Positions 58,800 through 64,000 of a stretch of 64,000 nt of DNA are shown here, piece after piece; the first letter of the stretch is position 1, and each line of letters opens with the position of its first letter. The notes beneath the pieces are model-generated. The model was not told the origin of the DNA. It ran no database searches and saw only the letters and a program-made list of their open reading frames with translations. The translations under genes and the position numbers were made by a program. Origin of the DNA: a virus; IMG/VR virus record IMGVR_UViG_3300034407_001956, positions 1-64,000 of that record, one strand, 5' to 3'.

Positions 58800-59056
58800 T
58801 GTTTAACAAATTGGGGCACTATTTATTTAAGAGAATGAGCAAAGACCAAATAGCGTTAAGGAAAACTAGACCACAAAATATGGTGGGTTTATACATCAAT
58901 TCAAAAGACATTCAACAGTACATAAATGATTATTATAATTATGGTATAGATTATATGGGTGACGATAATATGTCATCAGAAGATTTTGTAGAATCACAAA
59001 TAAACGAACCAGGCGAAGAACTTTATTGGGATGACGCTGATGGGGAGGAAAGTTAA
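58781..59056 (+). CDS. hypothetical acidic protein, 91 residues
   Basis: Helical N-terminus, very acidic C-terminus ('EPGEELYWDDADGEES'). It overlaps the previous stop by 19 bases and ends in a TAATG overlap with a small membrane protein. No family recognised. Confidence 0.5.
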   Translation: MDEKIMMFNKLGHYLFKRMSKDQIALRKTRPQNMVGLYINSKDIQQYINDYYNYGIDYMGDDNMSSEDFVESQINEPGEELYWDDADGEES

Positions 59057-59172
59057 TGAGGGCAAAAATGTTAGATGAGGTAATGAAGAGTAGGAGTAAC
59101 ATACCAATGTTACTATTCGTTGCGGTAGTTTGTTTTTTAATAGGATTAACAATAGGAGTTATGTCAGTATGA
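59056..59172 (+). CDS. 38-residue single-span membrane peptide
   Basis: Short hydrophilic N-terminus (MRAKMLDEVMKSR...), then a hydrophobic span of about 20 residues ('MLLFVAVVCFLIGLTIGVM'). Linked by TAATG and ATGA overlaps to the genes on each side. Confidence 0.5.
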   Translation: MRAKMLDEVMKSRSNIPMLLFVAVVCFLIGLTIGVMSV

Positions 59173-60080
59173 ACATAGGTTACGCTTGTATCAATATGCA
59201 ATTATCATCACAGAAACCAAAGGTGTATACCGGCAGAAGTATGATTAAACGAACCTTTAAAGCTAGGGGCATTGAGTATGCATCTGAGCTAGGTTTACAG
59301 AATTGTAAAGACTTATTTGAAATAGTTAAATGGAATAATGAGAATGGGTTTCCTTTCTTTCGTATTACATCTAATTTATTTCCTTGGTCATCTGAATACA
59401 AACTTGAGGATATGCCAGACTATTTTGAGATAGGTAGTACACTAGCAAATGTGGGTAAGTATGTAGCTGACAATAATATGAGGATTACTTCTCATCCTGG
59501 TCCATTCAATGTTCTTACTTCACCACACCCACACGTTGTAGATAATTGTATCAATGACTTATCCACACACGGAGAAGTATTTGATATGATGGGATTGAGT
59601 AGAACACCTTACAACAAAATCAATATTCATATTGGTGGTGCTTATGGAGATAAGGAATCAGCTATGGCTAGATTCTGTACCAACTTTGTTAGATTGCCAG
59701 ATTCGGTTAAGAGTAGACTCACTGTTGAGAATGATGATAAGGCTACTATGTATTCTGTTAGAGATTTATATGATGGAGTTTACAAAGTAATTGGTATTCC
59801 TATTGTATTTGATTACCACCACCATCAGTTCTGTACAGGTGATTTGACAGAACAAAAAGCATTGGAGTTGGCTATTAAAACGTGGGGTGATATTAAACCT
59901 GTTGTTCATTATTCAGAGAGCAGACGTGACGAAAAGAAAGATGATACTATCAGAGTACAGGCTCATTCAGATTATGTTTATGAGAAGATTGAGACATATG
60001 GTCACGACATTGATATTATGATTGAGGCTAAACATAAAGAGCTAGCAGTTCAGAGATATAGGGAACTACATATTGACTAA
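59169..60080 (+). CDS. uvsE: UV damage endonuclease UvsE/UVDE
   Basis: TIM-barrel endonuclease that nicks 5' of UV photoproducts and some other lesions. 'MNIGYACINMQLSS' is the typical N-terminus; 'RITSHPGPFNVL' (~100-111), 'INIHIGGAYGDKESAMARF' (~148-166), 'TVENDDKATMY' (metal Glu, ~182-192) and 'FDYHHHQFC' (metal His/Asp, ~211-219) are conserved. The start is the ATGA overlap; a further-upstream start inside the membrane peptide gene is rejected. Repair would help a phage exposed to sunlight. Confidence 0.93.
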   Translation: MNIGYACINMQLSSQKPKVYTGRSMIKRTFKARGIEYASELGLQNCKDLFEIVKWNNENGFPFFRITSNLFPWSSEYKLEDMPDYFEIGSTLANVGKYVADNNMRITSHPGPFNVLTSPHPHVVDNCINDLSTHGEVFDMMGLSRTPYNKINIHIGGAYGDKESAMARFCTNFVRLPDSVKSRLTVENDDKATMYSVRDLYDGVYKVIGIPIVFDYHHHQFCTGDLTEQKALELAIKTWGDIKPVVHYSESRRDEKKDDTIRVQAHSDYVYEKIETYGHDIDIMIEAKHKELAVQRYRELHID

Positions 60081-60846
60081 TCTAAATATGACAGTATACC
60101 ACATACCGAGATGTGCTGGTACAACCTTTCAATACTATCTATTAAGTCTGTATGGTGTAGGAGTAGAAGTAGAAAAATATGATACTTCAGATAGTAATCC
60201 ACACCTACAGATAAACGAATTGGAATTTACAGGTGATTTGGTTAGAGACTACTCATCTATAAATTGGGATTCTAAAACATTTGGCTATAAGATATTATTG
60301 GATAATGAAAGCACTGTAAATGAAGATGTTGGAGAAAACATATACAGATACGGAGATGTAGACTTTGATTTGATGTATGGACATTTTGGTATAGATAAGT
60401 ATCCATCAGAAAATCGTAATAAAGTAGTTTGGTTAAGAGAACCATTAGAAAGAGCATTATCACAAGCTAAGTATCTGGCATACGCTCAAAGATACTACGC
60501 TTCAGATTTAGATTGGCCGTTTGAGAATATGGATATAAATGATTACATAAACTCTGATGATGTTGTGAATACTATGACAAAATATGTTGGTAAAGATTTA
60601 TCTGATTTTAAGTTTGTTGGTATAGTTGAACATATGGATAGAGATATTGCAAGGTTTCAAGATATGTTTGGATTAGAAAAAACTAAGCTACCTAAAACAA
60701 ATCAGTATGATTCTATGGTTAGAGTAGCTCCAATACATTGTGATGAGTGCTCCAAAAGATTTGATTTCATATCAGCTGATATAGATAGACAAAGATTTTT
60801 TGAAAATAATAAAGAGGACTATGAACTATACAATACTTATATATAA
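60073..60846 (+). CDS. sulfotransferase-like protein
   Basis: PAPS-dependent carbohydrate sulfotransferase pattern: 'YHIPRCAGTTFQYYL' (~9-23) is the 5' phosphosulfate loop and 'VVWLREPLERALSQAKYLAY' (~122-141) the 3' phosphate site. 257 residues if TTG 60073 (AGGGA 9 bases upstream, overlapping the UvsE stop) is used; 252 if the ATG at 60088 is. Likely sulfates a glycan, so it may work with the island 12 kb away. Confidence 0.8.
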   Translation: MTNLNMTVYHIPRCAGTTFQYYLLSLYGVGVEVEKYDTSDSNPHLQINELEFTGDLVRDYSSINWDSKTFGYKILLDNESTVNEDVGENIYRYGDVDFDLMYGHFGIDKYPSENRNKVVWLREPLERALSQAKYLAYAQRYYASDLDWPFENMDINDYINSDDVVNTMTKYVGKDLSDFKFVGIVEHMDRDIARFQDMFGLEKTKLPKTNQYDSMVRVAPIHCDECSKRFDFISADIDRQRFFENNKEDYELYNTYI

Positions 60847-60858
60847 ACGGAGAATATT

Positions 60859-61164
60859 ATGTACTTAGATGATAATAAATCTTACCTTTTATTTGGAAAG
60901 GATTTAAATTCAATTATAGCAATTTTACAATCGGTAAGCGATCGTAATCCTGATATAGATAAGTTAAATGAACTTATACAGAAGCTAAAAGATATGAGGT
61001 CTTATGAAGATATGTTAAATGATTTTATATTTGGTGACCAAAAAACTTATCCGAGAGATAAAAAAGAAATTGGTAAAAAGGATAATATGACATTAGAAGA
61101 AATGATGAAAGATTTGGAATTGAGATTTATGGATGAGAGGGATAAAGATAATGGAAAGAATTGA
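60859..61164 (+). CDS. hypothetical protein, 101 residues
   Basis: Helical, charged, with 'NSIIAILQSVSDRNPDIDKLNELIQKLKDM' (heptad-like). ACGGAG upstream of the ATG. Overlaps the VOC gene by 14 bases. No family recognised. Confidence 0.5.
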   Translation: MYLDDNKSYLLFGKDLNSIIAILQSVSDRNPDIDKLNELIQKLKDMRSYEDMLNDFIFGDQKTYPRDKKEIGKKDNMTLEEMMKDLELRFMDERDKDNGKN

Positions 61165-61435
61165 CCATATAGCTATAGTAGTTACAAACATATCACAGGC
61201 GGTTAGATGGTATACCAATAAATTTGATTGTAAAGTAAACTACGAAGATAAGAGTTGGGCAGAATTACAATTTGATAATATTAAGTTAGCTTTGGTATTA
61301 CCACAAGACCATCCACCACACATAGCATTTGAATCAGATGATTTAACTAACCCAACCAAACACAGAGATGGTTCTGAATCTGTTTACGATCACGATTCGT
61401 TTGGTAATATAATAGAGTATATAAAGTATGAGTAG
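61151..61435 (+). CDS. VOC/glyoxalase-like protein
   Basis: 94 residues from MERIDHIAIVV. 'IDHIAIVVTNISQAVRWYTNKF' (~4-25) is the first beta-alpha-beta unit with the metal His; 'AELQFDNIKLALVL' and 'PHIAFESDD' follow; 'DSFGNIIEYIKY' carries the last metal Glu. Half-length VOC (one domain pair), so probably a dimer. Substrate unknown; fosfomycin-type or glyoxalase roles cannot be chosen. Confidence 0.72.
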   Translation: MERIDHIAIVVTNISQAVRWYTNKFDCKVNYEDKSWAELQFDNIKLALVLPQDHPPHIAFESDDLTNPTKHRDGSESVYDHDSFGNIIEYIKYE

Positions 61436-61556
61436 TAAAGAACAAATAGAATATATCTACATCGGCATAGCTATTGGTTTTATGATTGGATTTGCCGTAG
61501 GTTTTTATTTAGAAAGCTATTTAGCGGTAGAGAATTTAGTTATGGAAATGTCTTGA
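61428..61556 (+). CDS. 42-residue single-span membrane peptide
   Basis: MSSKEQIEYIYIGIAIGF... with a hydrophobic segment of about 20 residues and an acidic tail. It overlaps the VOC stop by 8 bases. The -35 box of the next promoter overlaps its stop codon. Confidence 0.5.
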   Translation: MSSKEQIEYIYIGIAIGFMIGFAVGFYLESYLAVENLVMEMS

Positions 61557-61582
61557 CATATATAGTATTTATTTAGTATATT
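61553..61582 (+). promoter_or_regulatory. sigma-70-type promoter
   Basis: TTGACA (61553-61558), 18 bases, TATATT (61577-61582). The predicted start is near 61589, which rules out the ATG at 61588 as the gene start and favours 61606. Confidence 0.75.
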
Positions 61583-61605
61583 CATATATGACAAAAGGGG
61601 TAAAA

Positions 61606-62139
61606 ATGAAAAAGACAATAATTTTTGATTTAGATGGAACACTAGCAGACATCGAAGCTAGGAGGCAGTTGGCTATGATTCCAGGTAAAAGAGTCAATGA
61701 GAATGGATTCAATGTTCCTAAATTGGATTGGGATATATTCTTTGATGCTGAAAGCATTAAGTTAGATAAACCAAATGCTCCTGTTATTAAGATGGCTCAG
61801 ATGTTTAAAGCTGATGGTTTTAAGATTGTCATCTTTAGTGGTAGGAATGATAGGTCTTTCTTTACTACTAAAAAATGGTTATTAGATAATGATGTACCAT
61901 TTGATTTATTGGTGTTAAGGCCTGATAAGTTTCAAGCTGATTCTTGGCCGATTGCTGATGGTAATCCAGCTACTAAAGAAATGAGGTTTATGCCTGATGA
62001 AATCCTAAAGAAGAAGATGTTAGATACTTTTGTAGACATTGACGATGTATTCTTAGTTGTCGATGACAGACAGAAAGTTGTGGATATGTGGAGAGCTTTA
62101 GGACTTAATACATTTCAGGTAGCACCAGGAAATTTCTAA
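61606..62139 (+). CDS. HAD phosphatase, T4 polynucleotide kinase 3'-phosphatase-like
   Basis: 177 residues. 'IIFDLDGTLADIEARR' (~4-19) is HAD motif I with the nucleophile Asp; 'IVIFSGRND' (~77-85) motif II; 'DDVFLVVDDRQKVVDMWRALG' (~145-165) motif IV, and 'FQVAPGNF' ends as in the PNK phosphatase domain. No kinase domain is attached. ATG with AAAAGGGG seven bases before. Could trim 3' phosphates in RNA or DNA repair. Confidence 0.86.
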   Translation: MKKTIIFDLDGTLADIEARRQLAMIPGKRVNENGFNVPKLDWDIFFDAESIKLDKPNAPVIKMAQMFKADGFKIVIFSGRNDRSFFTTKKWLLDNDVPFDLLVLRPDKFQADSWPIADGNPATKEMRFMPDEILKKKMLDTFVDIDDVFLVVDDRQKVVDMWRALGLNTFQVAPGNF

Positions 62140-62147
62140 AAAAAGTC

Positions 62148-62177
62148 TTGACTTGTATTGCAATTATATATTATATT
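62148..62177 (+). promoter_or_regulatory. sigma-70-type promoter
   Basis: TTGACT (62148-62153), 18 bases, TATATT (62172-62177), 27 bases before the next start codon, with an AAAAAGGAAAA leader. Confidence 0.75.
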
Positions 62178-62204
62178 TACATATAACAAAAAAGGAAAAA
62201 ATAA

Positions 62205-62540
62205 ATGACTTACACTTTTGAAAAAACATTTGGAAAATTTGACTCTTCCACTAACTTTGAAGGAAACAAACTCATTGTAGAGTATGTTTACTCTTCTGTT
62301 AGTGATTGTATCAAAGTAGTTGAGATGAGTAGGGTTGATTCTGAGGGTACTCACTTCCATAGGCTTAATTGGATGAGTAAAGAAGGTCAAGCTTCTTTGA
62401 TGGAAGATTTAGAAAATGATATGACAGATAGAATGTGTGGTACTGGTAATTATAGTAATAGTATAGAGAATGATTTAGAGATTGCCAATATGGAAGCGGA
62501 TTGGTTGATACAAAAAGCAGAAATACATTATGGTATATAG
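62205..62540 (+). CDS. hypothetical protein, 111 residues
   Basis: Acidic protein with 'YVYSSVSDCIKVVEMSRVDSEG' and a helical C-terminus. It heads a promoter-driven run of small genes and overlaps the next by 11 bases. No family recognised. Confidence 0.55.
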   Translation: MTYTFEKTFGKFDSSTNFEGNKLIVEYVYSSVSDCIKVVEMSRVDSEGTHFHRLNWMSKEGQASLMEDLENDMTDRMCGTGNYSNSIENDLEIANMEADWLIQKAEIHYGI

Positions 62541-62748
62541 GTTAAATAGTATTAAAGCTGAGTTGGATGGAGACACCATACAATATGATAATGGAGAGAG
62601 TATATGGTTAGTTACTTATCTATCTCAATATGATTGGGATAATCCAGCTCCACATAGTACTGAAGATGCGTTTAAGATTGGTAAGGTGGTTAAAGAATAT
62701 AATATCACTTGGCAAGAAATAGAAGAAGAAGCGAGGATGTATGTATAA
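62530..62748 (+). CDS. hypothetical protein, 72 residues
   Basis: Small acidic protein ('LDGDTIQYDNGESIWLVTYLSQYDW'). Overlaps both neighbours. Nothing recognised. Confidence 0.5.
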   Translation: MVYRLNSIKAELDGDTIQYDNGESIWLVTYLSQYDWDNPAPHSTEDAFKIGKVVKEYNITWQEIEEEARMYV

Positions 62749-62965
62749 AGAAATATTAGAAAAGTTAGAGGCTATAGGTGTTGCTATAGATGATGGTTAT
62801 AATACTGCAGTGGATACAGAAGAGAACAGCGATTCAATGTACTATACTAATCACGCTAGTGATTTACTTAACGAACTGATGGTTAGTGTTGAGAAGCAAA
62901 TTCAAAGTGAGAGAGAAGAAATACCTGGCTTTGAGGGAACTATGGGAGCATTGGAAAACTTATGA
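62741..62965 (+). CDS. hypothetical protein, 74 residues
   Basis: Acidic helical protein ('LEKLEAIGVAIDDGYN', 'ERE' runs). Overlaps neighbours by 8 and 4 bases. Nothing recognised. Confidence 0.5.
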   Translation: MYKEILEKLEAIGVAIDDGYNTAVDTEENSDSMYYTNHASDLLNELMVSVEKQIQSEREEIPGFEGTMGALENL

Positions 62966-63177
62966 ATCTATTAGACAAACTAATTGAAACATTTGATGGC
63001 GAAATTATGGTAGACAATCAATGGCGTGTAAATGGTTCTAATGGTGTTCACTATACAGTAGAATGGGATCCTTATCACAGACATTATAGTTGTGGTTGTA
63101 AAGGTTATAAGTTTAGAAGAAAATGTAGACACATTACAGAATTGAGCGAATCATTTAGGAAAAGAATACAAAACTAA
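62962..63177 (+). CDS. SWIM-type zinc-finger protein
   Basis: 71 residues. 'YSCGCKGYKFRRKCRHI' (~41-57) is the SWIM CxC...CxH zinc motif, used for nucleic-acid or protein binding. It begins in ATGA overlap and ends six bases before the tRNA gene. Confidence 0.78.
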   Translation: MNLLDKLIETFDGEIMVDNQWRVNGSNGVHYTVEWDPYHRHYSCGCKGYKFRRKCRHITELSESFRKRIQN

Positions 63178-63182
63178 AAACT

Positions 63183-63254
63183 GCGAGTATCGTATAATGG
63201 TTATTACCTTAGCCTTCCAAGCTAATGATGTTGGTTCGATTCCAACTACTCGCT
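63183..63254 (+). tRNA. trnG: tRNA-Gly (anticodon UCC)
   Basis: 72 nt cloverleaf: acceptor GCGAGTA/TACTCGC with unpaired T, D-loop with TAATGGTTA, anticodon loop CTTCCAA (UCC) on stem TTAGC/GCTAA, and T-arm GTTGG-TTCGATT-CCAAC. CCA is not encoded. It reads GGA (and GGG) codons, both used often in these genes. The only canonical tRNA that I see. Confidence 0.92.
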
Positions 63255-63283
63255 CAAAAATTTATAAAAACTAAGGAGTAAAA

Positions 63284-63496
63284 ATGGTTGAAATACAAAA
63301 AAATAGCCGTGAGGTTATTCGTATATCTGAATCTGAATACGAAGGTCATAAGTTTGTAGACCTACGAATTTGGTATACTGATGGTGGAGATTATAAACCT
63401 ACAAAAAAAGGTATATCATTCCATCCATCTAAAACTAAAGAAATAGTTGAAGGGATATTAAAGATAGCTGAATCAGGTGATTGGGATAATTTTTAG
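63284..63496 (+). CDS. PC4/p15-like single-strand DNA-binding protein
   Basis: 70 residues with 'RISESEYEGHKFVDLRIWY' (~13-31) and 'YKPTKKGISFHPSKTKEIVEGI' (~36-57), the transcription coactivator PC4 fold, known in bacteria and phages as a single-strand or transcription-bubble binding protein. TAAGGAG before the ATG. Confidence 0.85.
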   Translation: MVEIQKNSREVIRISESEYEGHKFVDLRIWYTDGGDYKPTKKGISFHPSKTKEIVEGILKIAESGDWDNF

Positions 63497-63843
63497 TGAG
63501 TAAATTGTGGTGGGCTGTAGGAGCTCAAGCACTTGGTTCTATAATTGCTTTCTATCAGTTACAAGGACACTACGCATTTCCTCAATATAAAAAGTTTTTT
63601 GGTAGCATGTGGTTTGTGTACTTAACGAGTATACCAATAGCACCACTATTCTTTTATGCTACTAAATGGTCTTATGAACACTTTGGTGCATTTTGGAATT
63701 TTAGATTGGCTGGATTTGGTATTGGTACAATTGTATTTGGTATGATGGCTTGGTATATATTTGGAGAAGTACCAACCTTAAAAACTATTATCAGTTTGCT
63801 GTTGGCTATGGCAATAATATTAATACAGGTTTCTAATTTATAG
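63496..63843 (+). CDS. four-span membrane protein, small multidrug/DMT transporter-like
   Basis: 115 residues, four predicted spans (~5-20, 38-56, 68-89, 93-113). 'YIFGEVPTLKTIISLLLAMAIILIQV' at the end recalls the last helix pair of EmrE/DMT proteins, but the N-terminal Glu used by EmrE is not seen. GTG start overlapping the PC4 stop. Transporter function is not proven. Confidence 0.62.
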   Translation: MSKLWWAVGAQALGSIIAFYQLQGHYAFPQYKKFFGSMWFVYLTSIPIAPLFFYATKWSYEHFGAFWNFRLAGFGIGTIVFGMMAWYIFGEVPTLKTIISLLLAMAIILIQVSNL

Positions 63844-63914
63844 AAGTAATACTAAAAACTTAATTTTTATATATTTATTTACATAACAATAACGCGTTAA
63901 TTGAGGACTGTATT

Positions 63915-64000
63915 ATGAAAACAATACTAACAACAATACTTTCTTTGTTTATCTTCTTTGGTGCTGTTCCAAATTTGAATGCTTCAGATATGAAGATGGA
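63915..64000 (+). CDS. exported protein, 3' end outside window
   Basis: Begins MKTILTTILSLFIFFGAV... with a Sec signal peptide (n, h and c regions, likely cleaved after 'NLNA'). Only 28 codons are in the window, so the product cannot be named. The AT-rich leader (TTTTTATATATTTATTTACATAA) may carry its promoter. Confidence 0.55.
   Translation, partial: MKTILTTILSLFIFFGAVPNLNASDMKM

Noticed and set aside
1-64000. Minus-strand genes
   Set aside because: Open frames on the - strand all lie opposite well-supported + strand genes, lack recognisable motifs and ribosome sites, and look like mirror images of AT-rich coding sequence.
1-64000. Bacterial chromosome or prophage instead of a lytic-type phage genome
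   Set aside because: gp41/43/44/45/62-type genes, UvsX and Rnh together are a T4-type phage set; no ribosomal, central metabolic, integrase or attachment-site sequences are seen. Metabolic genes are interpreted as cargo. A chimeric assembly cannot be excluded without read data.
1-64000. CRISPR arrays and insertion sequences
   Set aside because: No regularly spaced repeats, transposase motifs or terminal inverted repeats were found; the only direct repeat of note is the promoter pair at 55.5 kb.

Overview
The window looks like about a third or more of the genome of a large, AT-rich, T4-type tailed phage. Nearly every gene is on the + strand, and most overlap or abut (ATGA, TAATG), as in phage transcription units. 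The T4-type DNA replication core is plain: a UvsX/RecA recombinase cut by the left edge, an RNase H/5' exonuclease, a gp41-type helicase, gp43 polymerase, gp45 clamp, gp44 and gp62 clamp loader subunits. No terminase, capsid or tail gene is in the window, so virion type and host are inferred. Envelope-related cargo (heptose enzymes, lipoproteins, a TonB-dependent receptor with an N-terminal carboxypeptidase-regulatory-like domain) points to a Gram-negative host, most likely aquatic and in or near the Bacteroidota/Fibrobacterota/Marinimicrobia group. That host call is inference.

Layout. 0-18.5 kb: replication and nucleotide metabolism, with a B12-dependent ribonucleotide reductase (NrdJ) followed at once by a 909-residue outer-membrane TonB-dependent receptor, two Mom-like DNA-modification proteins, a PfkB/HldE-type kinase placed between the clamp loader genes, a DUF1599 protein, a Cas4/RecB-type nuclease and a SLOG (DUF2493) protein. 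18.5-48.2 kb: a 30-kb glycan island with more than a dozen glycosyltransferases or look-alikes, about eight methyltransferases, six sugar-nucleotide epimerases/reductases, a ketoisomerase, a RmlC-like cupin and an aminotransferase. Embedded in it is a phosphonate-making cassette: a nucleotidyltransferase-PEP mutase fusion, a split phosphonopyruvate decarboxylase and a phosphonoacetaldehyde reductase, preceded by an alkaline-phosphatase-fold protein that may be the transferase. 48.4-53.2 kb: small membrane and lipoproteins, a third Mom-like protein, a YubB/Api92-like protein, and a nucleotidyltransferase-like plus kinase-like pair. 53.2-56.5 kb: short accessory genes, structured leaders, and a gene-free stretch of about 840 bases that holds two tandem strong promoters followed by a heavily folded, probably noncoding RNA of about 465 nt. 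56.5-64 kb: small early-type genes, UvsE repair endonuclease, a sulfotransferase, a PNK-like phosphatase, a SWIM zinc finger, tRNA-Gly(UCC), a PC4-like protein and a small multidrug-transporter-like membrane protein.

How it fits together. The left block copies and protects DNA; NrdJ supplies deoxynucleotides and would need cobalamin, which the adjacent receptor might import. The glycan island, the heptose enzymes, the phosphonate cassette and the distal sulfotransferase could together remodel the host surface (blocking rival phages) or decorate the virion. Sigma-70-like promoters of the form TTGACW-N17/18-TATATT recur at the heads of gene groups, so early transcription probably uses the host polymerase. 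The most unusual content is the phosphonate pathway, the TonB-dependent receptor beside nrdJ, and the structured RNA.
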